This document shows, piece by piece, positions 36,287-48,400 of a stretch of DNA of 64,000 nucleotides. The position numbers and the translations under genes were made by a program. Source of the stretch: Fomes fomentarius. Lineage: Eukaryota > Basidiomycota > Agaricomycetes > Polyporales > Polyporaceae. Location: positions 2,108,001 to 2,172,000 of the forward strand of contig JABYQN010000001.1 of assembly GCA_022606135.1 (NCBI GenBank). The letters are read 5' to 3'. The notes under the pieces are model-generated. The model was not told the DNA's origin and did no database searches. It was given only the letters and a program-made list of their open reading frames with translations. Each line of letters begins with the position of its first letter. Positions within the stretch are counted from its first letter, which is position 1.

Positions 36287-37530
36287 GCAAGAGAAGCATG
36301 AAGCACTGCGAGCGCGAAGCACGAAGAACAGACTGAGACTGGGACTGACTCTGAGCGCGGACGTCGTTGCACCTCGGCAATCCCGGCGTCTATCGCACCG
36401 CCGGCACCCAAGTTTGAAATTACGGCATTCAGACGTGGTTCAAACCTCGAGTTTCGTCGCTCGTCGCTCGACACTTTACACTGGACCCTTCCGCGCACCG
36501 ATTCCACGGCCGATGCTTAGCTGGAGAGCTCGGTGTGACGCCGTATATGTCTCTTGAAAAATCTGCCATTCGGCTATCCTGTCGCTTTTGCATAACCCTG
36601 AGTATTCTCCCGCTCGAGTTGTAGCCTCGGAGTTGATACGAGGGCGTCTGCTTAGTAATAAGCCCCTGCCATTCTAGCTCACACTGCGCCGCTCCTCTCT
36701 ATCAAGCCTCGGGAGATATGAGCTTGACAGTTGGCCACATTCAATGTGTAGCACATGTCACAATTTCACACTATAGCCGGCGAAGCGCGGCCAACATCAT
36801 GTCAAACATGCCAACTTGGATATCCTTTTGAGGTGCTCATTGTGTTGTATACGACTGTTGCATGGGGCCGCGTGTGAGCGGGTCAGTCTGCATTTACATT
36901 CACCGTATGATCTGCTGTCCATAAAGGTACACAAGGTTTAATACGCATAGCCAGCAAGTTACGGACTCTCCCACGACATACTAGCTGCGACATGACATTG
37001 GGAATATATTGACTCTGATGGATATGATAAATCGGTCTGTTGGCTTGTTGGGAAGGTTAAGGCCGTTCAATCTGCCACAGATATATACCCGACGTGTGCA
37101 TTCCCCACTTCATGGTTGCGCCCTTTACTCTTACTACTCAACGAAAGCGCGCTTTGAGTCAGCTGACAAGGCCACTTATGAAGGTCTACAAGTTCATGAG
37201 CTTTCCTGGCCCCCGACAGAACCGGGCGCACGTCGACCAGTGGGAAGGCCCTACTGAGTATCACCCGATCGGGTACAACACTTGCAGTTCGAACGACATA
37301 CGGATCCCTACGCATCTTCTGCATGTGTTCCGCGGTTGACATAAACTTCAGCCTGAACGCCCCGCATTACCGTCGCTGAGAGTGAGAAAGCGCCACGAAG
37401 GCTTCGGACTCGGCAGGATCCGGGTGTGTACAAATCGGCGCTAAAGATTGAAGACCAAACTTGGATACCGAATTGGAACTTGTGGCTGCTCCATCATAAC
37501 CCCTGCGTGGCTGACTTGACGCCCTCCGCC
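36287..37530. other. divergent intergenic region without a supported gene
   Basis: This 1.24 kb separates two divergent genes, the carrier-like gene (minus) and ALKBH7 (plus), and must hold both promoters. Open frames up to about 90 codons occur on both strands but show no splice-linked continuation or codon bias. Nothing further is supported. Confidence 0.6.
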
Positions 37531-38584
37531 ATGCAGCGTATCTGCCCCGCCTGCAGGCCTCTCTGGAAGCCACACACAGCGGCTCGTGTTACTCATAGGC
37601 GGCTAAGCACCCCAGTTGTGCCACTGCCCGAAGACTTCGTGTTCTTCCCTGCTTTCTTCACAGTCAACGAGCAATGCGTGCTGCTCAGAGCCGCCCTGCG
37701 GAAATTGGACGCCATGGATAACGGGAAGTTTCGTCGCCGAAAGAGAGAGTTCCTTCGCAACCCTACTTCCCATTCACGGGCTTCAGACAACCCAGTACAG
37801 GCCCTATTCTTGCCCGACGAGCTGTACGACTTCCAAGAGGCATGTTGAGGCTGGCAGTTCTATTGGTCCCGAACCTCTCAGCTGACGGTCTCTCCTGAAC
37901 GCCAGGGCCATTTTGACGGCGTAATTAAACGGTACCGAGAAATGCATGTCACCGCATGGCCCGATGACATGCCTGAGGTCATACCACTGCTCGAGAGACT
38001 CGGGCGGATCCATCCTCACCAGGACACGCAAACACACATCCTCCACCTTGCATCGGATGGAGAAATTCTTGTAGGCCATCTATGTGTTATAGGGCGCTGG
38101 GACCACCTTTACTTTACTAACAACCCCTTCTTCACCGCAGCCACATGTGGACAATGTGGAGGCGAGTGGGTGCGTGCTTCCGTCTTCGGGAAGTTGCCTA
38201 TACTGATACACTTCCAGCACATGGATTCTGGGCGTGTCCCTCGGCGACGAACGCATTCTTCGCCTGGAAAGTTCTGCAGCACAGGAAACACAGCGCTACG
38301 AGATACCGCTGCCCACCGGAAGCGTCTACTTGCAGAAGTAAGTGGTAGTCGGCATCCCTTGCGCGATGGAAGCGTTAATATATCCTCAGGGACACGGTTC
38401 GATATAACTGTCAGCATTCTATCTTGAGAAGTGGACGAGAAGATGGCCATTTGAAGGACGGGCGACAGCGGCTCAGCATCATGATTCGTGTAAGTTGCCA
38501 ATCCTCGTGACCTGAGCCGGATTATCAGACTGTTCAAACTTCTTACCATGTTTCCAGGATCGCATCGCATCGGAGCATCTGTGA
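37531..38584 (+). CDS. ALKBH7: AlkB homologue 7 (ALKBH7-like 2-oxoglutarate/Fe(II) dioxygenase, mitochondrial)
   Basis: Exons 37531..37839, 37906..38070, 38141..38169, 38218..38337, 38390..38489, 38558..38584; 249 residues against about 220 in the human protein. The N terminus is basic with RVTHRRLSTP, fitting a mitochondrial presequence. The double-stranded beta-helix core includes THILHLASDGEI, then PHVDNVEASG with the iron ligands H160 and D162, GTWILGVSLGDERILRLESS, VRYNYQHSILRS with the third ligand H217, and RQRLSIMIRD with the 2-oxoglutarate-binding Arg. All metal ligands are present, so it should be active. ALKBH7 is linked in animals to mitochondrial necrosis and RNA or protein oxidation; the fungal substrate is unknown. 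Intron 1 keeps the frame only with a GC donor. Confidence 0.9.
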
Positions 38585-38657
38585 GAGTGAATCTAATCTT
38601 GATTACCTATTCACCCATATACAACCATATGGCCACATCGGCCTGCCCATCAACCAG

Positions 38658-40293
38658 TCAAGAGAGGTAGGGGACCATGAATTGCAAGCATAAATGCAGT
38701 GTCGTAGGCAACGAATCGTATGCATCTTGTAAGAACGCATGAAGACCAACCGTGTATTGCTTTCCCGGGTACCTGCGAGGTATTGAGTGTCTGGTGACAA
38801 TGTTAGCATGATCCACCTACCTAGATTGCACTACTCGCAACAAGACACACCACACCTCTTCATGCCGGATTGCGAAATGTGGCATGACTTCTTCGATCGT
38901 ATTTCGGATGCTTGCTATGCAGCACGAGATCCCTAATTGGCTTGGGAAGTAGTCCTGCGTGGTCCTCTGAGTCTTACCACTACGTTTATGTAGAGTATTG
39001 CCGGCGGTGACGCTGTGGCTACCAGGGGTGTTAATGCGGAGGATCGTGCCGAAAGGAAGGCATGCGCACCTTGGCTCACTGCGTATGGGCGCCGAGGCAT
39101 CGGTTATCGGGGCGGAGGGCCCAGCGGTAACAGTCGAGATCTTGATGCCTAATACATTGAGTTCCTGGCGCAGGTACTGCGCAACAGAGCGGAGAACCCC
39201 TTTGTAGAGGGAAGGAATCCACGGTTGATGGCCGGCTGCACGAAGATTCGTGTGAGATGGGGCGTGCACGCAGAAGAACCTAGGTCATTAATGCTCACAC
39301 GCCAGGAGTAGGACGACCCGTCCAGATGCAGCCGTGAGGAGGTTCACGTAGTCCTGGACAACAGATATGGGTTCCACGAGGCATTCGCGAACGACGTCTC
39401 CCCATGCTGAGATGTTAAGACCTGTGCGGGCTGGTTTGCAAGTTTGACGTGTGCATGGGCCCCACGGCACATAGGGCGGGTAGGAACGTACGAGTGGGTG
39501 CAGACGGGTACTATCGATCAGCATGGGGTTGCAAAGGGATGTACTCCCACGTACTGATGAATTTCGGCGCGGGAAGTACAATAACCGCAACAAGATAGAG
39601 AGTGTGGGTGGCGCAATAGGCGTCTACAGTCTCGAACGCACGGGTCCGCTGCGCATGGGAAGTCATGTCCAACACGATGGGGGCAAGCAAACCCCAAGGG
39701 GTAGCGGAGTGGCCGGACCTTTTGATCCTTGTGTGCCATTCCTGTATGAGCTGCGGACGCGAAGTGTTCAGCGAAACTGGGAAGAGGGTAAGCGAGCGAG
39801 TGCGGATATCTCTCACCGAAGACACATTCGATGCATCTGTCGCGGGTTGGATGGCAGCACGTCTGTCTGGACACAACACGAAGACGGTGTAGCCCAGCTC
39901 CGAGAAATTGAAAGCGATATGCCTGCCGAGCTCTGCAAGGCAAATCCGCGCCGAACCAGGGACTAATGAGAACGCAGCCTCGATCGCGTTCAATCGGAAC
40001 AGCTCACCATGATCTCCGCCGACAATTACTATCGCGCTCTCTCTCGGACCGTGCACCTGGCAGGGTGGGAGGGCAAAAAGACGGCAGATATGTTCATGGG
40101 CTGCAGCAGAGCAGACCTGTAGGATTGCAAAGGTTTTAAGAAGAATGTGGAGGAGGACATAGGAGATAATGCGGATTGAGAGATGGAACGCGTTGGTCGT
40201 GCTCGGCGATTCGGGAAGGGTATCACTACTAGTGGGAGGATGGAAGATATGTGCCGCATCGCCACCCTGGGTTGGTTTCGGCTGGGAGGACAT
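38658..40293 (-). CDS. DUF1776 family short-chain-dehydrogenase-like protein
   Basis: Exons 40293..39551, 39510..39299, 39235..38821 and 38790..38658 give about 500 residues. An N-terminal membrane helix IISYVLLHILLKTFAILQVC precedes a Rossmann-like region with IVIVGGDHGELFRLNAIEAA, a poor version of the SDR TGxxxGxG motif. TASGRVVLLLAS corresponds to the strand before the catalytic Ser; QELNVLGIKISTVTAGPSAP is a typical SDR strand-turn; the C terminus has RRYPGKQYTVGLHAFL. The Tyr-x-x-x-Lys pair is not clear, so catalytic activity is doubtful. Two introns are very short (40 and 30 nt), and a 45-nt segment (38933..38977) with good splice sites is a multiple of three and may be optionally spliced. 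It diverges from a weak plus-strand candidate at 40384. Confidence 0.75.
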
Positions 40294-40383
40294 GGTCGGA
40301 GATCTCGGTGCGTGGGTGCCAAGTCAAGGCGTGCAAAGGAGGGTACTTATGAAGGTGACAAGGAGCCGGTAGTCACTTCATCT

Positions 40384-40800
40384 TTCATAGAACACTGGTC
40401 CTTCGAAGAGGTCTCTCAGGAGGGGCGCTTAGATTCTCTCCTATCAGCCCCGGGGACGGAGACCCGGACCGGGCTGTGAAAGCCTTCGTGCACCGGTGGG
40501 CTTCCGAAGCTGCAGGCTTTCCGGCGGCCACGCATCGAAGACATCGACATTCGTTTGCCTCTCCCTGGATCATTCTCGGAGGTCGAGGCAGTTCGTTGTT
40601 CTGCACGATCCTCGCTTGCATCCAAGAAACGTCTCAAAGAAACTACTCTCATATTCATGACGCACGCGCAGAATTGGGGCACGAACTTCGACCCCATTCA
40701 GGTGTTCCAGTCTCGGACCCGCATCTATAGTTCTCATATGTACGACGAACTAGCCCATCTAGTAGGTATAATACGAGTCCGTGGTCAATGTCTAGTATGA
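40384..40800 (+). other. possible plus-strand gene fragment, product unknown
   Basis: A long open stretch (about 40500-40797) reads KLQAFRRPRIEDIDIRLPLP, then KKRLKETTLIFMTHAQNWGT and YSSHMYDELAHLVG, and looks coding. A preceding stretch with SSFIEHWSFEEVSQEGRLDS may be an upstream exon, but I found no splice pair that joins them cleanly. No family is recognised. The remainder of 40294-40935 is the promoter side of the DUF1776 gene. Confidence 0.25.
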
Positions 40801-40935
40801 GCGCAACCAATAGCGATAGTGTAGGGGGATGCCAATGATACAGTCTAGTGAGTCCATCGTGAAGTCCGGCCGGGAATAATACTTTTGAAATAATGTCGTG
40901 CGATTGTCTGTGCATGTGTCTGGACCAGATGTGGG

Positions 40936-41342
40936 CTAACCGGATTTTGAGACGCTGTTGACACTAGACAAACTAGACGTAATGAGCTTCGCGTACGTGA
41001 GCCAATAGAGCAGTACGCACGGTAATTTCACGGGGTTGGGGCTGCTGCCGTCGTCGAGCTTGATAACGACGTAACGAAGACCCTGCGATGATGTGAGTCT
41101 TGATTGTAGTACAAGGACCTACGAGCCTGAAGCACTCACCTCGATAGTTTCCGTGTTCTGCACGGTCCCTGTTCGAGTCTTGCCACCTTCGAGAAAGAAT
41201 ACGCGTGTCCCAACCTGCGTCAGCCGAATGTTAGTCTTCGATGAGTCGATCCCTTTCACTGTAGGAACCTACGGGGAAGGGGTCCATCAGCGTTGTGTAA
41301 ATGAGACGTAAATGGGGAGGTGGTTTGCTAACCTACAACCAT
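40936..41342 (-). CDS. small three-exon gene, hypothetical protein
   Basis: Exons 41342..41333 (10 nt), 41258..41140 and 41082..40936 join in phase to give about 91 residues. The core reads VKGIDSSKTNIRLTQVGTRV, FFLEGGKTRTGTVQNTETIE and GLRYVVIKLDDGSSPNPVKL: alternating hydrophobic strands suggesting a small beta barrel. The hydrophobic C-terminal part LPCVLLYWLTYAKLITSS could be a membrane helix, or a read-through of an unspliced last intron. No catalytic motif is seen and I recognise no named family. The tiny first exon is the least certain part. Confidence 0.45.
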
Positions 41343-42266
41343 GGTGGTTCCTCTTTATACTAGTGGAGGCTTAGGGGAAGAACAGAAGCTACACAGCTTA
41401 GAATGCGGCAGACCCGCGCTTTGAATGAAAGTATTGATGAGGGTGGACACACATCCATAAGCTTCACACTGTTGTGAAGGGCAGTCTATTTCGGTCAACA
41501 GAAATGCTCTGAATGAGACGGACGACGATATCGGGGACGGAAGGACTACAAAGGAGAGAAAGCGAGCTGTGTAGAATGGGGCTCGAGAAGGTCCGTCGGA
41601 GAAGGAGGACCAAGTTGAAGTCTAGGCGAGGGCGGCTTGGATGGGGGCCACACATGTTTCGCGAAGCAGGGGAGGCAGGCTAGGCCTAGACAGAGGGGGA
41701 GCACAAGAGCTATCTACAATTCCTTCGCGGGAAGCAGGACTTGGAAAGAGACCGGATGGATGGCGCGTAAGGGTGCATACCAAAGCGCGGGCGCCTGTAC
41801 TGTAGCACGACTTGCACGAGGATCGCCTTAACGAGTCGGTCTGATTGACACGCGCTGGACTGAACGCCTCTCCGAAAGAGCGGAGAACAGTACACAAAGC
41901 TGGGAAAAGAAGAACTCTACGAGACAGCTGCAAGACAGAGTACAACCTTCATCGCTAGGGTTAATGTGACGCTGAACTGCGCTGGGCCTCTGTCTCGTCG
42001 TGGACGGTGGGAGGGGCGGATATCGAAAAGTCTAGAGGGCCGCAGCGATCATAAAGGGAGCAAAGCGCGAGAGTCAAAAATGAGAACCCGTGTAGCCGTG
42101 GCGGGTGGGCGACGACAGCAGGATGTAAGTATCTTGGTGGTCTTTGGTGTCCTCCGCACTTGCGCGCCCTCTGCACGCCTTTTTGATATGCAACGCCTGA
42201 ATTACGTAATACACGCGTTCTCAGTCTCCGACCTCCGAAGCCGCTTGCCTTCCACCGTGTCGTATC
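41343..42266. other. divergent intergenic region
   Basis: Between the small minus-strand gene and LST8. Open frames on both strands (up to about 130 codons) overlap one another and show no consistent coding signal. A purine-rich strand (AGGAGG/GGAGAAGG runs, about 41570-41720) lies in the middle. It presumably carries both promoters. Confidence 0.55.
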
Positions 42267-43867
42267 ATGCCTGTGCAGACCTCCTCCTCCAGATCTTCTG
42301 CTGCCGCTGCCGCAAGAACCGATATGTCTGTCATTCTCGTCACCGGCTCATACGACCATGAAATCCGCTTCTGGGAAGCATGGAGTGGCATCTGTTCCAG
42401 GACGATACCCAGGGCTGCTGAATCTGGTGTGAGGACGTTCGCCGTGTGCACCTCAACTTCTCGTTCATCCTCCCTGCTTTCGTGTGCTCTCACAGCAAGT
42501 GAACCGCTTAGCGATATCTCCGGAGTGAGCGGCTGGTTGGCGCATCTTCTCTTCATATGTCGCTCAACCCGGCGCCCTCTAGCAAACGGCTACTGGCCGC
42601 TGCTATCCACAAGAAGGCCTACATATACGAGATTGCCGCTGCGCCATCGGCGGGACCGGTGTGTATCCTCGCTCGCTTTACTACACGCGCTACCCGCTCA
42701 TCGCGATGATGAACACGCCCGCAGGTCGCGATATTCGAGGGTCACAACGGCAACATCACCGCAGTCTGCTTCCACAGCGAGGGCAAGTGGTTGGTCACCG
42801 GGAGTGAGGACGGCACCATCAAAATATGGGATCTTCGGTGTGTAGTCATTCGGTCTAGATTTCATAACGTTCTTAGGGTACTTTCGGCATTAGAAGTAGC
42901 AGCCATCTGCATCGAAACTACGACAACGAGGCTCCCGGTATGCTGATCCTATGGGCGCTGATAACCAGCCGCTAACACAGTTGCGGCATTAAGTGAACGA
43001 CGTAGTGGTTCACCCTAACCAGGGGGAGCTCATTAGCTGCGACCAGGCCGGACGCATCAAGCAATGGGATCTGTCAGAAAATATATGCACTCACGAGCTA
43101 GTGCGTATGCCTCAGTAATATGCAGGTACAGATTCGCATGACGTCCATGACTGCATGATTCTAGACCCCTGGGGGAGATACCCCGATGCGTTCCATTAGC
43201 CTCGCTTCAGACGGCACCTGCCTCGTCGCGGGTAGTGTGAAGGTTTGGCGCGTTTGTGGTTGCTCAGATCGATGCGTCTAATCCTTGATTGGTGTAGGGG
43301 AAGTGCTACGTATGGAAGATCAACGACGAGCGATCCGATCTACCTAGGTTCCAAGCAGTGACAATGTTTCAAGCGCATGCTAAATACCTCACCCGGCTGC
43401 TCTTGAGCCCTGACGTCAAGTCCGTGCACCTTGTGTCTTGACTGGCTTGGTTTGCCTATGACGAGGCTGGTTCTAGATTCCTTGCAACTTGTTCTGCCGA
43501 TACGACCGTGAAGATATGGTCAATATCGCCGAACTACGAGTTCAAGCTGGAGAAGACGCTTCAGGGTCATCAGCGATGGGTTTGGGACTGCGCCTTTAGC
43601 GCCGATTCCGCGTACTTAGTCACAGGTAATGAACAATCACTTTTTGTTGCATCGTTCATCGTACTGGAACTATCGACTCTAGCATCGTCTGACCACACCG
43701 CCCGGCTATGGGACATGTCGACCGGGGAGACCGTACGGCAGTATAATGGGCATCAGAAAGGTTCGGACGTCGTTCCGACTTCGTTGTGTGAATCGGCGGT
43801 TTTGCTGACGCTAGTTCTCGTCTCAACAGCGGCGGTATGCTGTGCGTTGCACGATGGGGCAGGCTAG
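42267..43867 (+). CDS. LST8: TOR complex subunit LST8 (seven WD40 repeats)
   Basis: LST8 binds the TOR kinase domain in TORC1 and TORC2 and is needed for growth signalling to nutrients. Eleven exons close in phase: 42267..42428, 42496..42524, 42583..42658, 42725..42837, 42894..42937, 42994..43100, 43165..43242, 43298..43419, 43477..43625, 43683..43760, 43830..43867; 331 residues, close to yeast and human. The first blade starts [20 protein letters not shown]; later blades show [32 protein letters not shown] with [27 protein letters not shown] with [31 protein letters not shown] and [15 protein letters not shown]. The tail [10 protein letters not shown] is typical. Exon 2 is 29 nt. ATG2, 25 kb away, acts downstream of the same pathway, but this is not operon-like linkage. 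Confidence 0.95.
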
Positions 43868-45442
43868 TTTGCACCCTTTTCTCCTCGTGTACGAAATACA
43901 TGCAGGGAGTGTACACGGACAGCGGAGTCAGCTCTATATGAGTATTCTTCTCCGAAGGGGTTGAATGATCCAGCAGTCGTCTTCCTAACTACGGTTCTCA
44001 GGAATAGAAATGCTTCCGCACATCCTCGGGAACGGGTCGAAGGTACGTGACGACAGAGTCGCCCTGAAACTTCTTGCACAAAGGACCTCAGCACGAGTTG
44101 GTCTAGGCCGGGTAATCTTCCGAGGTGTAAAGAAGCACGGATTTTGAGGTCATGCGTGACGGTGGGGGATTTAGAGAACGCGAGTTATGATTTGATCTGA
44201 TGGAATCATCTTTCCTGATCACGATCTTGCTGTAGGCGTGGCAGGGGAAGCACAAGGAAGCAGGGGAACAGACTCGATCACATCTCTACCCACCAGCGAG
44301 CCCGGTGGGAGAGAACGAGAGAACCGGGTGAGTGTCCGACTGTCCCGTGAGCTCCCACAAATGCAGCTGGTGGGATCTTCTGTGGGGTAAACGTCGTACG
44401 CTTCGTCTTCCCGGCACTGAGTCAGGGATGAATGGGTTATGGGAAGCCGGTGGGTGCACATGCGCGGAAAGCCCGAGGTTTTCTGATCCAGGGCACCGTC
44501 GTGGTCGATAGCGCGCGTGTGGATGGGGGCTGGCCTCCGTTACGGGATCTCCGAGAGGGCGACCCGCGGGTTGGGCGACCCTGAGTGGTATACGCATGCA
44601 GATATCGGAGTGCCTGGCTGAGTGTCGGGCAGGCGGCGCGGCACAGCGAGCGAGAGCACTCGAAGAAGTAGAGGGTGTAGGGGTGTTAACTTCTGGCTAC
44701 TGACGAGACTTCTGACTACTGACGTTAGAGGGAGGAGGATGAAGCGGAACGCGGAGGTCCATCCGGAAAGAGAGACGATCAGGAAGTGCTCTAGGCGCTA
44801 CGAAAGGTAGGGAAATGAAGTGGTTCGGAGTCTGGTACGTTCTGCATGCAATGAAGAGCTTAGAGTTGCGGGTACGACTCGGAGCGGCAGAGGACGAGGG
44901 CGAGAGCGAGACCTAGTCCGTGCGGTGCCTTAACTGAGTCGACTGGGAGGAGTGTGGTCTGTGTGCGGCGGGCGGAGAAGTGTCACTGTCAGGGGCGGAG
45001 TCGGAGTCGGCCTTCCGCACGAATAACGAGATTAGATGAGATGCCGTACCATCGCGATCAGATTCCCCACAATCTGCTCATTATCACGTGGGCCATTATA
45101 TCTATGCGGGCTGCGATTGGATGGAGATGAGATAAGAAAGGGCGAAAAGTCAGCAGCCGAGATTTGCTAGCGTTTCGATCGCCGGAACGGTCGGGTGGAG
45201 GCGGCGCGGTGCTTGAACGTTTGAACACTGTCCTCTCGCTCCAGCCGCCCTTCTCTTCTGACTCGTCTCGCAGCCAACAAATTTGCTCTGTGGCGTCCGA
45301 GCTCGCTGCCAGCCCCAGCGGTCCTCTCCTCCTTACCACCACCACCCCCCTCTCCCCCACCGTCGTCCCCGTCGTCCCTCGCTTCACCCAGCGCATACAC
45401 GGCCGTTCTTTCCATCGCTGAAACGAGATCTCCTATCGTTAC
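43868..45442. other. intergenic region before GLT1
   Basis: About 1.6 kb with no supported gene. It is G-rich on the plus strand (many GGAGGAGG/GAGCG runs, 44600-45010) and contains a short imperfect tandem repeat ACTTCTGGCTACTGACG / ACTTCTGACTACTGACG at about 44688-44724. The last 400 bp before the GLT1 ATG contain promoter-like motifs and, at about 45220-45420, a pyrimidine-rich stretch typical of fungal 5' untranslated regions. Confidence 0.6.
45081..45136 (+). promoter_or_regulatory. GLT1 upstream regulatory motif cluster (E-box, CCAAT, GATA)
   Basis: Within 56 bp lie a reverse GATA site (TTATC, 45081-45085) touching a perfect CACGTG E-box (45085-45090), an inverted CCAAT box (ATTGG, 45116-45120) and a GATAAG site (45131-45136), 310-360 bp before the GLT1 ATG. 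In fungi, GATA factors of the AreA/Gln3 type govern nitrogen genes and CACGTG is bound by bHLH factors. The sites are seen; control of GLT1 by them is inferred. Confidence 0.4.
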
Positions 45443-48400
45443 ATGGCTATCGTTGATTGCCACGCTGATCCCCCGGCCCTTTTCACTGCTTTGCCCGTCT
45501 CAGAGATTGATACCCAAAATGGCTTCAATGCTGTCCAACGCGACCCCCAGTCTTGGGACGCCGCTCTCCCCGCAAGTCAGGGTCTCTATGTAAACGACCT
45601 CGAGAAAGATGCCTGCGGTGTCGGCTTCATTTGCCACATCAAGGGCGACGACTCTCACAAGATCGTCTCAGATGCTCGCCAGCTTCTCTGCGCGATGACC
45701 CACCGCGGTGCCACAGGTGCCGATAGCCGTGATGGCGATGGCGCGGGTGTCATGACTGGCATTCCTCACCTCTTCTTCAAGCGTGAGGCCGAGCGCGAAA
45801 TTGGCTGCGAACTGCCTGAGATCGGCCAATATGCGGTCGGAAACGTCTTCTTCAAAGCGAACAACCCCGTCGGCCTCCAGCAGCAGCAGGCTGTTTTCTC
45901 CAAGATAGCCTCCCAGCTGGGCCTCCGCGTTCTCGGCTGGCGTGAGGTTCCCACCGACGGCACCATTCTTGGTCCCGCGGCAGCGAGTAAAGAGCCAGCC
46001 ATCCTCCAGCCTTTCGTCGTCCTTCGCTCGCACTACGGCGAGGGTAACACCTCCCGGGGCGGTCCGTTTGACGCCAAGCACTTCGAATGCCAGCTCTATA
46101 TCCTCCGGAAGCACGCGACACACACCATGTTTGTCCCCTTCCACTCTTCTTTACGTACGAGCGTTGGCTTAATAATACTACTTCTCCGTCTGAAGTTCGC
46201 TATCGAAGGGCTTCTACATCTCTTCGCTCTCCTCCAAGAACATCGTCTACAAAGGCCAACTTTCCCCGCCGCAAGTGTACAACTACTACCACGACTTGAA
46301 TCATGTCCTGTATCGCTCCCACTTCTCTCTCGTTCACTCGCGATTCTCCACAAACACCTTCCCCAGCTGGGACCGTGCGCAACCCATGAGGTGGGCCGCA
46401 CACAACGGTAAGTTACGGTTCGCGAGAGACTGAATTCTAGGAATGAGTGTTAATTCTGCCACTTTCGCTGTTAGGCGAGATCAATACGTTGCGCGGCAAC
46501 AGAAACTGGATGCGCGCTCGTGAGGGCGTGCTCTCGTCCTCTCTTTTCGGCGACAAGCTTGATCTCTTATATCCCATCATCGAATCCGGCGGTTCCGACT
46601 CTGCTGCGTTCGACAACGTCCTTGAGCTTCTTGTCGTGAACGGCGTCTTAACGCTGCCGGAAGCCGTCATGATGCTTATACCTGAAGCGTGGCAGGATAA
46701 CGACATCATGGAGCCTGAGAAGAAGGCGTTCTATAATTGGGCTGCTTGTCTTCAGGAGCCTTGGGATGGCCCTGCTCTCTTTGCCTTCAGTGACGGTCGG
46801 TACTGTGGTGCGAACCTCGACCGAAATGGTCTTCGCCCCTGCCGTTACGTCGTGACCAACGAGGACATCATTGTATGCGCCTCTGAGGTTGGTGCCGTCT
46901 ACATCCCTCCTGAGAAGGTCATCCAGAAGGGCCGTCTCAAGCCTGGACGTATGCTCCTCGTCGATACTGAGGAAGGTCGCATCGTTGACGACAAGGAGCT
47001 GAAGCGCACGACGGCGCGTAAGCAGAACTTTGCTTCTTGGATTGAAACGAACATGTTGCACGTTCCAAACATCGTGAAGCGTGTCCAACGATCGACGTCA
47101 GTCGCTCCGACCATCGACGAGTTCTCCCTCAGCACCGACCCGAAGCTACTCGCGTTCGGCTACACCGCCGAGCAGCTCAATCTCCTCATGCTACCCATGT
47201 TCACTGACGGCAAGGAGGCTCTTGGTTCTATGGGAAACGACGCTCCTCTCGCTGCGATGTCTACGCAACCCCGTCTCATATATGACTACTTCCGCCAGCT
47301 CTTCGCACAGGTGACGAACCCTCCCATCGACCCGATTCGTGAGTCGATCGTCATGTCGCTCGAGTGCTACGTTGGCCCGGAGGGTAACCTTCTCGAGATG
47401 AACCCTCAGCAATGCCACCGTATCCTCCTTCCCTCGCCTATCTTGTCGCTCGAGGAGATGAACGCCATGAAGAATCTCAAACATGCATATGGCACTTGGC
47501 CGTCACGCATCATCGATGTCACCTTCCCGAAGGAGTTTGGCCTGCCTGGCTACAAGCTTGCACTGGAGCGGGTCTGCAGCGAGGCGACGCAAGCCATCGA
47601 TGACGGCATCAAGGTCATCATCCTCTCCGACCGCGAGACGGGACCTACCCGTGTGCCACTTTCGGCCCTCGTTGCGTGCGGTGGCGTTCACCACCATCTC
47701 GTTACTCAGAAGAAGCGCGCCAAGGTCGCGCTCATGATTGAAACTGCCGAAGCTCGGGAGGTCCAGCACCTCTGTGTACTCCTCGGCTACGGTGCCGACG
47801 CCATCTGTCCATGGCTCACGATGGAATGCATCCACAAGGTCATCCGCGAGGGACTGTAAGTGCCACGTTCCGCCTTATTCAAAGCCCGCCATTTACGCGT
47901 GTCTGGCGTTTTCTAGGGTCAAGGACGATAAGACTCTCGATGACCTAATGGACAACTACCGTCACTCCGTCGATGGAGGAATCCTGAAGGTGATGTCCAA
48001 GATGGGTATTTCTACCCTTCAGTCCTACAAGGGTGCGCAAATTTTCGAGGCACTCGGCTTGCATACGGAGGTCATCGAGAAGTGCTTCGTTGGAACCGCG
48101 AGTCGGGTTCAGGGCGCCACTTTCGACCTTCTGGCCATGGACGCGTTCGAGATGCATGAACGTGGGTGGCCCTCGCGTGAGACTGTTCTTCCTCCTGGGA
48201 TGCCGGAGTCAGGCGAATATCATTGGCGTTCCGGTGGAGAAGCTCATATCAACGATCCCTCCGGAATCGCCAATCTGCAAGATGCCGTACGAGAGAAGAA
48301 TCAGCGTGCTTACGACGCGTACGCGAGCAATGCGAACGAGCAGACGAGGGCAGTTCATCTCCGCGGCCTTCTCGATTTCCGCTTTGAGAACACAACACCG

